Source of the DNA: Algoriphagus resistens
GTDB taxonomy: Bacteria > Bacteroidota > Bacteroidia > Cytophagales > Cyclobacteriaceae
Direction: 5' to 3'
Assembly (NCBI RefSeq): GCF_001442615.1
Contig: NZ_LMXN01000003.1
Span: forward strand, 1-64,000
DNA length: 64,000 nucleotides
In this document: piece by piece, positions 10,153 through 18,446 of the stretch
Layout of the letters: each line of letters begins with the position of its first letter
How positions within the stretch are numbered: position 1 is the first letter of the stretch
The notes under the pieces: generated by a model
The model's input: the letters and a program-made list of their open reading frames with translations, nothing else
The model's database searches: none
What the model was told of the DNA's origin: nothing
Program-made: the position numbers and the translations under genes

Positions 10153-11208
10153 ATGCAACAGTATCGTTTTCTAACTCTTACAGCCCTGCTGGCTGGCGTA
10201 ACACTCCTTTCTTCCTGCGGTGAAGATGATCCAGCCCCGATAGTAGTGCCTCCTACAGAATCCGGAATAATCGAAGTTGACGGTGGCGGAGCCACTTATC
10301 CAAACACAGCTTATATACAGTTCCGTACCGGAACCCAAACTGCAGTAGCCAGAGAATCATGGGATCTTGCCTTCGCTACCGGATCTGACTTCAAAGTGTT
10401 GATCAACGGCACTACAGGGGCAATGGCTTCTGCCACCGGAGAAACTGATATCAATGCGGTATCTGCTGCGGATATGAGTGCAGCTGACTCCGCAGCTATT
10501 ACTTTTTCTGTTCCTAATAGCGTTGGGATTGTACATGTGGATGATGTTTCTAATCCACTCGCCGCCCCTGTCATCTCAGCAATCAGCTCTACCGAAGCGA
10601 GCAATGAAGTTTATATCCTAAATAGGGGTTCTAGTGCGGCAACAGAAAGACCCTGGAAAAAAATCAGAATTATCAGAAACGGTGAGGGCTATACGCTTCA
10701 GCATGCCAACGCGGACGGAACTGACGTTATATCTGTGGACATCACAAAAGACAGTGATCTCAACTTTGTCTACTTCAGTTTTGAAGATGGAATCGTAAAT
10801 GTAGAACCGGGTAAGAATTCTTGGGATATTGCTTGGACTGCGGGAACCTCATCCACGAACTTTGGCGGAGGACCTATACCCTATTTCTATCAGGATTTAG
10901 TTTATCATAATATCTATGGAGGATCAGCTGCTGCAGAAGTACTTGAAGAGGATATCGCCTACGAAAACTTTACAGAACAAGATGCTGAAACTTTGACTTT
11001 TAGTACCGCTGATAGATTGACGATCGGTTCGAGCTGGAGGACAACACAGCCTTCAGAAACTACTCCTCCGCAAGCTTTTGATACAATATATTATATAGTA
11101 AAAGACGCAGAAGGCAACATCTACAAAGTAAGATTCCTTTCACTCACCAAAGACGGAGAAAGAGGCAGGCCAAGCTTGGAATTTGAGCTTGTATCAGATG
11201 CCAAATAA
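10153..11208 (+). CDS. hmuY: HmuY-family heme-binding lipoprotein
   Basis: A 351-residue lipoprotein with lipobox LLSSC (Cys22). The mature part contains ESWDLAFATGSDFKVLINGT and NSWDIAWT segments, the strand pattern of HmuY proteins, which take heme from host or environmental carriers and pass it to HmuR. It is longer than the classical HmuY of Porphyromonas (about 216 residues). The heme-ligating His pair cannot be assigned without alignment. It is the last gene of the operon, 23 bases after hmuR, and a terminator follows. Confidence 0.82.
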   Translation: MQQYRFLTLTALLAGVTLLSSCGEDDPAPIVVPPTESGIIEVDGGGATYPNTAYIQFRTGTQTAVARESWDLAFATGSDFKVLINGTTGAMASATGETDINAVSAADMSAADSAAITFSVPNSVGIVHVDDVSNPLAAPVISAISSTEASNEVYILNRGSSAATERPWKKIRIIRNGEGYTLQHANADGTDVISVDITKDSDLNFVYFSFEDGIVNVEPGKNSWDIAWTAGTSSTNFGGGPIPYFYQDLVYHNIYGGSAAAEVLEEDIAYENFTEQDAETLTFSTADRLTIGSSWRTTQPSETTPPQAFDTIYYIVKDAEGNIYKVRFLSLTKDGERGRPSLEFELVSDAK

Positions 11209-11237
11209 TAATTATTAGGTTCAATATTTCGGAAAGG

Positions 11238-11270
11238 CCAAGGATAGCGAAAGCTGTTCTTGGTTTTTTT
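11238..11270 (+). terminator. rho-independent terminator of the heme operon
   Basis: CCAAG (11238-11242) pairs with CTTGG, with an inner AGC-GAAA-GCT hairpin, followed by seven T. It closes the operon after hmuY. Confidence 0.75.
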
Positions 11271-11467
11271 ATGCCATTTTTTTACCGCAGGGGTCGCGGA
11301 GTTTGGCGCAGGGGAATGCCAATTTACAGTTATCCTGCTTTTCCAGAAGCTGGACTTTCACTAGCATCTCCTTGTTAAATACCAAATCAAGATGGTTGTC
11401 TTTGCAATTAGACCATTTAGTGAATTTGCTCTCTGCGGAAAACTTTGTCCCCTTAGTGGTTAAACCA

Positions 11468-11947
11468 TCAATCCAACACTCTTCTCGCAAATAAAAATGC
11501 CTTTGCCCAGTAATTATTGCTCAAATAATCCTCGGATACACCCAGAGAAGTAGAAGAATGGATAAAACGTACATCTCCACGCGAGGTCTCTGTCACAATT
11601 CCTGAGTGAGTGACCTGTTTCCTTCTTTTACCAGTCGCAAAAAACAGGACATCCCCTGGCCTGATCTCATTGCTACGAATGCTTTTGCCCATTTTGCTTT
11701 GGTCTGCCGAAATTCTAGGCATTGTAACCCCTACGGAATAGAAAGAATGATATACTAAAGCGGAGCAATCCATCCCCGAGCGAGTAGTTCCGCCATACCT
11801 ATAAGGAGTTCCTGTATAGCTTCTAGCAGTCTGGATCACAGTATTAAAAGGCTCATTCGCTGCTTTCTTTTTGGATGCGCAAGATGCTGCAAGCATCAAT
11901 CCCAAAACAAGAAAAAAGGCGGTAAACCGGAATTGTTTGCGCAGCAT
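11468..11947 (-). CDS. NlpC/P60-family cell-wall peptidase, lipoprotein
   Basis: A 159-residue protein from the start used here. It has a signal peptide with lipobox LAASC and an NlpC/P60 domain. The catalytic Cys lies in MDCSALV, the His in THSGIV, and a third polar residue is probably the His of FIHSS. Such enzymes cut the D-gamma-Glu to diamino acid bond in peptidoglycan stem peptides. The open frame runs 25 codons further upstream, but only the ATG at 11947 places a short basic N terminus before the hydrophobic core. Confidence 0.88.
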   Translation of the reverse strand: MLRKQFRFTAFFLVLGLMLAASCASKKKAANEPFNTVIQTARSYTGTPYRYGGTTRSGMDCSALVYHSFYSVGVTMPRISADQSKMGKSIRSNEIRPGDVLFFATGKRRKQVTHSGIVTETSRGDVRFIHSSTSLGVSEDYLSNNYWAKAFLFARRVLD

Positions 11948-12053
11948 AGTGGTTTTTGTTCTTTCAAGTATAAGCCGAAGCCGAACAGGAATCAATCTTT
12001 TTTGACAAAAAAAGCGTTTCATTTCCTTACCTTAACGAAAGCAATTGAAGATT

Positions 12054-12293
12054 ATGAGCAAAGAAGAATTCGCCAACCTTCCTTTCCACAAAAAAATAAC
12101 CACCCTCTACTCAGAAGGCACCTTCGTAGTGGGCATTCGTTATTACAAACACAAGGTGAATTTGTATTTGTTGGAAAATGAATATGTGGAAGTCTTCTAC
12201 AACCATAAGCAGGACAAAATCGATAAAATTGACTTTTTGCCACGTGATCATACCCGAATGAAATTCTATTTGGATCAAATTAAGCTGGCGTGA
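12054..12293 (+). CDS. conserved small hypothetical protein
   Basis: A 79-residue soluble, charged protein starting MSKEEFANLP. It contains the segments VVGIRYYKHKVNLYLL and YVEVFYNHKQDKIDKIDFL, suggesting a small beta-rich fold. It has no signal peptide or known motif. The ATG at 12054 is preferred over an upstream TTG at 12045. It is divergent from the NlpC/P60 gene. I do not recognise a function; codon use looks genuine. Confidence 0.7.
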   Translation: MSKEEFANLPFHKKITTLYSEGTFVVGIRYYKHKVNLYLLENEYVEVFYNHKQDKIDKIDFLPRDHTRMKFYLDQIKLA

Positions 12294-12445
12294 TATTTTC
12301 CTCAGATGTATGAAGAATAATACGCTGATGATAGCAGATTCTTTTCAAGCTATCCCTAATCTGCGCTGATCTATGTTAGTTATCCGTGACAATTTGCGGG
12401 AAATCACAGAAAATTCTAGTAATTCGTATAGTAAATTTTATACCC

Positions 12446-13429
12446 ATGAAGAAAAAAATTGCCCTCGTGACAGGCGGATATACCGGAGAGTCTGTGATCT
12501 CATTGAAAAGTGCCGCTGTAGTGGAAAAAACCATCGATAAAGGTCTTTATGATGTATATAAAATCCTGATCTATCCCGGCGATTGGCATTTCCTAAGTGC
12601 GGCAGGAGAAAAAATCCCCGTGGATTTGAATGATTTCAGTATTAGGATTGGCGATGACAAAATCACATTTGACGGAGTCTTCAATATCCTGCATGGTTCA
12701 CCTGGAGAAGACGGGAAACTTGCAGGTTATTTCGACATGATCGGTATCCCATACACTACCTGTGACCAACTGAGCTCTGCCATTACGATGAATAAGGGCT
12801 ACACTAAAGCTATCGTGGATGACATTGAGGAACTGCATATTGCCAAATCACTTCAGCTTTTTGAAAACTCAGTTGAAAATCTCAAGCGAGTGGAGGATGA
12901 GTTGACTTTACCTCTCTTCATCAAACCGAATAATGGCGGCAGTTCTATTGGAATGTCTAAGGTAAAAATCTGGGAAGAATTGCCGGAAGCCTTGGAAAAA
13001 GCCTTTACAGAAGATAAGCAGGTGTTGGTGGAAGAATTCGTGTCCGGTCGTGAATTCTCTATTGGTTGCTACAAAGGTAAAGGGGAGATCACCGTTCTTC
13101 CCGCAACTGAGATAGTAAGCAGTAAGGAGTTCTTTGATTTCGAAGCCAAATACGTTGCAGGAGTAACAGAGGAAATTACTCCAGGCCGAATGAATGAAGA
13201 AGAGATCGCACGGGTAAATCGTATCATCCCGAAGATATATGCTAAACTTAACTGCAAAGGAGCAATCCGTGTAGATTACTTCCTCCAAAATGGAACAGGG
13301 AAATTTTACTTTATAGAAGTAAACACCGTGCCTGGCCAAACTGAAACCAGTCTTATTTCCCAACAAGTTAGGGCTGTTGGAATGGAAGTGAGGGACTTTT
13401 ATACAGAGTTGATAGAGGAGATGTTTTGA
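12446..13429 (+). CDS. ddl: D-alanine--D-alanine ligase
   Basis: A 327-residue ATP-grasp ligase that joins two D-Ala for peptidoglycan precursors. It starts with KIALVTGGYTGESVISLKSA and has NILHGSPGEDGKL, PLFIKPNNGGSSIGMSKV for ATP binding, and FIEVNTVPGQTETSLISQQ at the C terminus, where Glu and Asn bind Mg. The open frame begins 20 codons earlier, but the ATG at 12446 matches the family N terminus. It is a single gene facing metK, with a shared terminator between them. Confidence 0.95.
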   Translation: MKKKIALVTGGYTGESVISLKSAAVVEKTIDKGLYDVYKILIYPGDWHFLSAAGEKIPVDLNDFSIRIGDDKITFDGVFNILHGSPGEDGKLAGYFDMIGIPYTTCDQLSSAITMNKGYTKAIVDDIEELHIAKSLQLFENSVENLKRVEDELTLPLFIKPNNGGSSIGMSKVKIWEELPEALEKAFTEDKQVLVEEFVSGREFSIGCYKGKGEITVLPATEIVSSKEFFDFEAKYVAGVTEEITPGRMNEEEIARVNRIIPKIYAKLNCKGAIRVDYFLQNGTGKFYFIEVNTVPGQTETSLISQQVRAVGMEVRDFYTELIEEMF

Positions 13430-13582
13430 TTTTTTGATTAATTCTCAAAAAATACATACGTAATAAGTTAAACAATTGATATTTTCTTTGGTAATAAACT
13501 TTAGAAGCGAAATACTATTCTTTCATGGTGGTTTAGATCTATATCCCAACTAACTTAAGGGTAGAACCGAAAAATAAAGCTC

Positions 13583-13625
13583 AAAAAAATAGCAGTTGGG
13601 GTTTTCCAACTGCCATTTTTTTTGG
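13583..13625. terminator. bidirectional terminator between ddl and metK
   Basis: GCAGTTGG (13592-13599) pairs with CCAACTGC (13606-13613), flanked by A-rich sequence on the left and T-rich sequence on the right. It serves both convergent genes. Confidence 0.8.
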
Positions 13626-13641
13626 TTTGATATTTTTCAAA

Positions 13642-14895
<1,254 letters not shown>

Positions 14896-14931
14896 AAATA
14901 AATGTTGGTAATGCGTATAATAAAGGAAGCC

Positions 14932-14939
14932 CAAAAATA
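14932..14939 (-). promoter_or_regulatory. -7 box upstream of metK
   Basis: The minus strand reads TATTTTTG, a full match to TAnnTTTG, 37 bases before the metK start. No clear TTG box lies at the expected distance and no riboswitch fold was recognised in the leader. Confidence 0.4.
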
Positions 14940-15070
14940 CGTGAACTGGGTGAAATAAAAAATTGAAAACTTAAAACTGGGGGAGTTTTAAAGTGTGCAT
15001 AATTTAATATCCCAACTGAAATTCTGTAACTGTTCATATCTGAAAAGGAACTTTTAATCTTCTGGGTTGT

Positions 15071-15673
15071 ACGAGAAATCTACTTTTAACAATTTTGATC
15101 CTTCTGTTGTTTGGTTGTTCGAAAGAAACTGAAGAGCAAGAGCCACTTCCCGTCGGTTCAACGTGTAATCCTAAAGACATTTGCCACTATGATCTGAGTG
15201 ACAAGTCCGGAGCCAATGATTTATTTAGCAGCTGGGAGTTTAAAGGATTTCAGGACATCACCACCGATCAAAGGACATTGGACAATCTGACTTACCTGGC
15301 AAAAACAGCTGTATTTGCAGGTGGAGGTGAAGATTACGCGAATCTTTTTAAAGTAACTTTTCAGCTTTCTAAAGAGGCCTCCGACTTGTCAGAATGCCAG
15401 AATTTGGCTGCTTTCAACCTCAGAACATTAATAAATAAAATCACGGGGTGGTATTCCAGCAATGAGCCAGGACAACTCTCAATTGTTGCTCCCGAAAAAG
15501 GAATAGAATTTATACCAAATCATGCTTCTAGCACTTTCCCTGTATTGCAATTTGAAGCTGCCTTTTTAAAAGCGAGCGAGTCGGTAGAATCCTATGAAAT
15601 AAAAAGCAACAAACTCTATTTGACATCAAAAGAGATAAACGAAAAACTCCTTTTTATCGCTATTGAAGATTGA
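15071..15673 (+). CDS. putative lipoprotein of unknown function, unusual start
   Basis: About 200 residues with a clear lipoprotein signal: an RNLLLTILILLL core followed by the lipobox FGC. The mature part begins SKETEEQEPLPVG and has paired cysteines (STCNPKDICHY), then a mixed alpha/beta region. The frame has no ATG or GTG before the lipobox. The signal peptide fits best if translation begins at ACG 15071 or CTG 15062; the TTG at 15095 would leave no basic N terminus. I do not recognise the family. It could be a gene losing its start codon. Confidence 0.65.
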   Translation, partial: TRNLLLTILILLLFGCSKETEEQEPLPVGSTCNPKDICHYDLSDKSGANDLFSSWEFKGFQDITTDQRTLDNLTYLAKTAVFAGGGEDYANLFKVTFQLSKEASDLSECQNLAAFNLRTLINKITGWYSSNEPGQLSIVAPEKGIEFIPNHASSTFPVLQFEAAFLKASESVESYEIKSNKLYLTSKEINEKLLFIAIED

Positions 15674-15720
15674 CTGGATCTAGTGAGCCTCATATTTTTT
15701 TAAAATTTCCTTCCTAATGC

Positions 15721-16413
15721 TTACGGCTCATAAAAATAAACCGAAGGTATAATGAGAATTGCATTATATGCACCATGAAACCATACCGAGAACCAGATCC
15801 CATGCTTTAAACGGATATAGCTAAGAATCAGCCCTATGAAAAACTGAGCTGCTACCAGGACAGGAATCCAGTAAAAGTGGTCTGCTAATTCAAAATTAGA
15901 AAAGTTTCCCAAATGGATTAGAGCGAAGAAAATTGAGGACGTATAGATTACAAATTTGAGATTGGGCGGTCGATCGCGAAATACTTTTACAAGTAGAAAA
16001 ACTAGATAAATAATAAATAAAGCTGATACATACCATTGCTGACTAATCAATAGAATAGACATACCTAGTCCCCACCAAATAGATGTTATTTTTAAGTCAA
16101 GGTGAAGTCTAAAAATCTGTTCCTCTAGTAAAGGTGCCATAAAAATAGCTGCAATAACTACCAGCCATTTGTTTTCTGCAAGCATCTCCTCCATTATCGA
16201 ATCAAATTGGTCCACACCCAACCATTTCAGCAAAACTGAAAAGGGAATTACCAAAGCCAATGCAACCACTAGCAAAACAAAAAAACTTTTTGCCGACATT
16301 TTAGTGTAGGACTCAGACTTAATTGGATTTTTTAAGAATGCTAGAAAATCTTGAAAAATAGGGTGAATCATTTGAAAGAGTTCTGTGTCAACGAAAAACA
16401 AGTAAACATCCAC
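15721..16413 (-). CDS. CPBP-family intramembrane metalloprotease
   Basis: A 230-residue multi-pass membrane protein with the three motifs of the CPBP (CAAX protease and bacteriocin-processing) family: EEQIFR (EExxxR), FFALIHLGN (FxxxH) and HGAYNAI (HxxxN). These residues bind metal inside the membrane. About six to seven hydrophobic segments are visible. Natural substrates of bacterial members are mostly unknown. The start is uncertain: ATG codons for residue 1 and residue 15 (16371) are both possible. Confidence 0.85.
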   Translation of the reverse strand: MDVYLFFVDTELFQMIHPIFQDFLAFLKNPIKSESYTKMSAKSFFVLLVVALALVIPFSVLLKWLGVDQFDSIMEEMLAENKWLVVIAAIFMAPLLEEQIFRLHLDLKITSIWWGLGMSILLISQQWYVSALFIIYLVFLLVKVFRDRPPNLKFVIYTSSIFFALIHLGNFSNFELADHFYWIPVLVAAQFFIGLILSYIRLKHGIWFSVWFHGAYNAILIIPSVYFYEP

Positions 16414-16471
16414 TATTTACTAAAGAATACTTAGTCACCCAACCTAAATTCAATTTTTAAACTTCTTATTC

Positions 16472-16682
16472 TCAACTCTTAAGTATAGATAAAATCGCAG
16501 CTATTCCTAAATATAAAAATCCTGCTGCCCATTTGGTTACCTTAAAAAGCCCTAATACAAGGAAATCATCCTTGGCAGATGTATAGAACAACATACACCG
16601 AGTTCCAATGCAAAACAAGCATTAGAATCCAGGTAAACCCATTAGTGATTATGCCTATATCCTGTTTCTTGAGATGGCTCAT
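16472..16682 (-). pseudogene. frameshifted remnant of a small membrane protein
   Basis: On the minus strand an ATG at 16682 opens a frame reading KKQDIGIITNGFTWILM and continuing to HWNSV. After a frame change near 16580 the reading continues LFYTSAKDDFLVL, KVTKWAAGFLYLGIAAI and ends at 16472. The two parts look like consecutive membrane segments of one protein. It lies in an otherwise gene-free stretch beside a REP-like repeat. The family is not identified. Confidence 0.5.
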
Positions 16683-16732
16683 TTCTTACTCCTCTTTTGA
16701 ATTCGCCCCAGTTAGTAAAAAAGTAAGATGAA

Positions 16733-16800
16733 ATCGAGCATGTCGCAAACGACACACACTGGGATGATTATAATCCATGCGAGATTCCATCTGACCATTT
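16733..16800 (-). repeat. REP-like repeat, copy B
   Basis: About 68 bases that match the sequence at 45340-45407 in inverted orientation, with about 11 differences. On the minus strand it has GGAATC near one end and GATTTC near the other, with GCA and TGC further in, forming an imperfect hairpin. Both copies are intergenic. Confidence 0.7.
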
Positions 16801-16864
16801 AAAACAATTATAAACAGATGAAAAGCCCTTCTAAATTAAAGAAGTAGTCAAAAACTCTAAAAAA

Positions 16865-17443
16865 TCAACTTGACTTTTTCACCAACCCCTCCGTAATCTC
16901 ATTCATCGCTTTGACTTTGTATTCGAAATCTCCTTTGAGCGTTTCGCGGTAAGCATTTAGATTATCCAGCAGATCATCCAATTCTTCAGGTAACACATCT
17001 TCCAATAATTGACGAAGTCGCTTGGCAGCTGTAGGGGATTTCCCATTGGTACTGATAGCCACTTTCAGGTTGCCTTTTGTTACAATTCCACCTAGATAAA
17101 AGTCACAAAGCGAAGGAGTATCAGCCACATTTACCAATAAAAACCGCTCTTTGGCTTCGTCACGGATCTGTCTGTTTACTGCCTTATCATCAGTGGCAGC
17201 AATAACAATATGCTTGCCTCCAAGATATTTCTCATGGTAGAGATCTTCGATAATTGTCACAGAATCAGTAGTCGATGCCAGATCCAAAAAGGATTGGGAG
17301 AATTCTTTCGACACTGCCGTAACCTGAGCCTTGGGGCTGGATTTCAGTAAAAACTGCAGCTTCTCCGTGCCCACATTTCCTCCACCGATCAGGAGCACGT
17401 TAAGTTCATGAACTTTCAGAAATATGGGATAGAGGTGATTCAT
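16865..17443 (-). CDS. precorrin-2 dehydrogenase/sirohydrochlorin ferrochelatase-type protein
   Basis: A 192-residue protein matching the N-terminal half of CysG (Met8p/SirC type). It has a Rossmann NAD site, VLLIGGGNVGTEKLQFLL, at the start, ATDDKAVNRQIRDEAK, and NVADTPSLCDFYLGGIVTKGNLKVAISTNGKSPT, the region carrying the catalytic Asp of Met8p. It oxidises precorrin-2 to sirohydrochlorin and may also insert iron to make siroheme for the sulfite reductase encoded upstream. It is last in the sulfate assimilation cluster, 232 bases after cobA. Confidence 0.9.
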   Translation of the reverse strand: MNHLYPIFLKVHELNVLLIGGGNVGTEKLQFLLKSSPKAQVTAVSKEFSQSFLDLASTTDSVTIIEDLYHEKYLGGKHIVIAATDDKAVNRQIRDEAKERFLLVNVADTPSLCDFYLGGIVTKGNLKVAISTNGKSPTAAKRLRQLLEDVLPEELDDLLDNLNAYRETLKGDFEYKVKAMNEITEGLVKKSS

Positions 17444-17631
17444 TTTTAACGTATCAAGATGTTAGCGACAAGATAATAGACAAATTGAATTTCGAATGGC
17501 GAAATCCAGCATTCTTCATTCGATATTAAGACAGAATGAAAGTACGAAGTAGATTTTTATACCTCTAGATGTCATTTCACGCGAAGAACGAGAGAGATTT
17601 CCCGTCTGGCTTTAAAATAACGATCTAATAA

Positions 17632-17662
17632 AACCTTCGAGGTTTTTTAAACCTCGAAGGTT
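17632..17662. repeat. perfect 31-base palindrome with AACCTTCGAGG arms
   Basis: Arms of 14 bases (17632-17645 and 17649-17662) flank a TTT loop. From memory, similar CTTCGAGG-containing palindromes recur between genes in Bacteroidota genomes. It lies 14 bases beyond the cobA stop, so it may also serve as a transcript end, though no long T run follows on the minus strand. Confidence 0.7.
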
Positions 17663-17675
17663 AAGCAATTATGCC

Positions 17676-18446
17676 TCAAAGGGTATATTTCACTGCCTCC
17701 CGATAGACCTCAGCTAATTTAGTGCTTTCGCGGACAACTTCCCCGATAATGATAATTGCCGGAGCTTCTACGTTGTTTTCAAAAGCCTTTTCCTCAATGT
17801 CATGTATATAACCTGCGGTAATCTTTTCATCTCTTGTGGTTCCACTCTGGATGATCGCTATCGGCAAATCCTGCTGCTCATAATTTCGGTAAACTGAAAC
17901 GATTTCAGCTAATTTCTTAGTCCCCATCAATATCACTACCGTAGCCGTAGATTGGGCTGCCAATGCCAAATCACGGGAAAGACCACCAGATGAAGTAGTA
18001 CCGGTAACTACCCAGAAGCTCTCCGAAACGCCACGTTTCGTCACCGGTACGCCAGCTACTGCCGGTACGGCTATAGCTGAGGTAATGCCTGGAATTACTT
18101 CAGTGGAGATACCGCAAGTTTCTATATAATCAAGTTCCTCCGCACCGCGCCCAAAGACAAAAGGATCTCCTCCTTTCAGACGGACGACATGCCCGTGTTT
18201 TCGGGCCAGGCTTACGCAAAGTTGATTGGTGTCTTCCTGGGGGAGGGAATGTTTTCCTACACGCTTGCCAACAAATAATTTGATAGCAGAAGCAGGTGCA
18301 TGATCAAGCAAAACCGGATCGATGAGGGCATCATATAAGACCACATCGGCTTTGTTCAGAGCCAAAACACCCTTGAGTGTGATTAAATCAGGATCACCCG
18401 GCCCCGCTCCGACCAGCGTTACTTTCGGTTGAATAATAGGGTTCAT
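17676..18446 (-). CDS. cobA: uroporphyrinogen-III C-methyltransferase
   Basis: A 256-residue SAM-dependent enzyme that methylates uroporphyrinogen III twice to give precorrin-2, the first step to siroheme. It has VTLVGAGPGDPDLITLKG at the N terminus, VVRLKGGDPFVFGRGAEE, and VPGITSAIAVPAVAGVPVTKRG. Its start overlaps the end of the sulfite reductase gene by four bases (ATGA), so the cofactor gene and its apoenzyme gene are translationally coupled. Confidence 0.95.
   Translation of the reverse strand: MNPIIQPKVTLVGAGPGDPDLITLKGVLALNKADVVLYDALIDPVLLDHAPASAIKLFVGKRVGKHSLPQEDTNQLCVSLARKHGHVVRLKGGDPFVFGRGAEELDYIETCGISTEVIPGITSAIAVPAVAGVPVTKRGVSESFWVVTGTTSSGGLSRDLALAAQSTATVVILMGTKKLAEIVSVYRNYEQQDLPIAIIQSGTTRDEKITAGYIHDIEEKAFENNVEAPAIIIIGEVVRESTKLAEVYREAVKYTL

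Noticed and set aside
11269-11494. Two overlapping short frames (73 codons on minus, 63 codons on plus)
   Set aside because: They overlap each other and the end of the NlpC/P60 gene, and a terminator runs into them. The sequence looks like common AT- and GC-patched intergenic filler.
14896-15070. SAM riboswitch before metK
   Set aside because: The leader between the -7 box and the start is only about 30 bases and shows no recognisable conserved fold.
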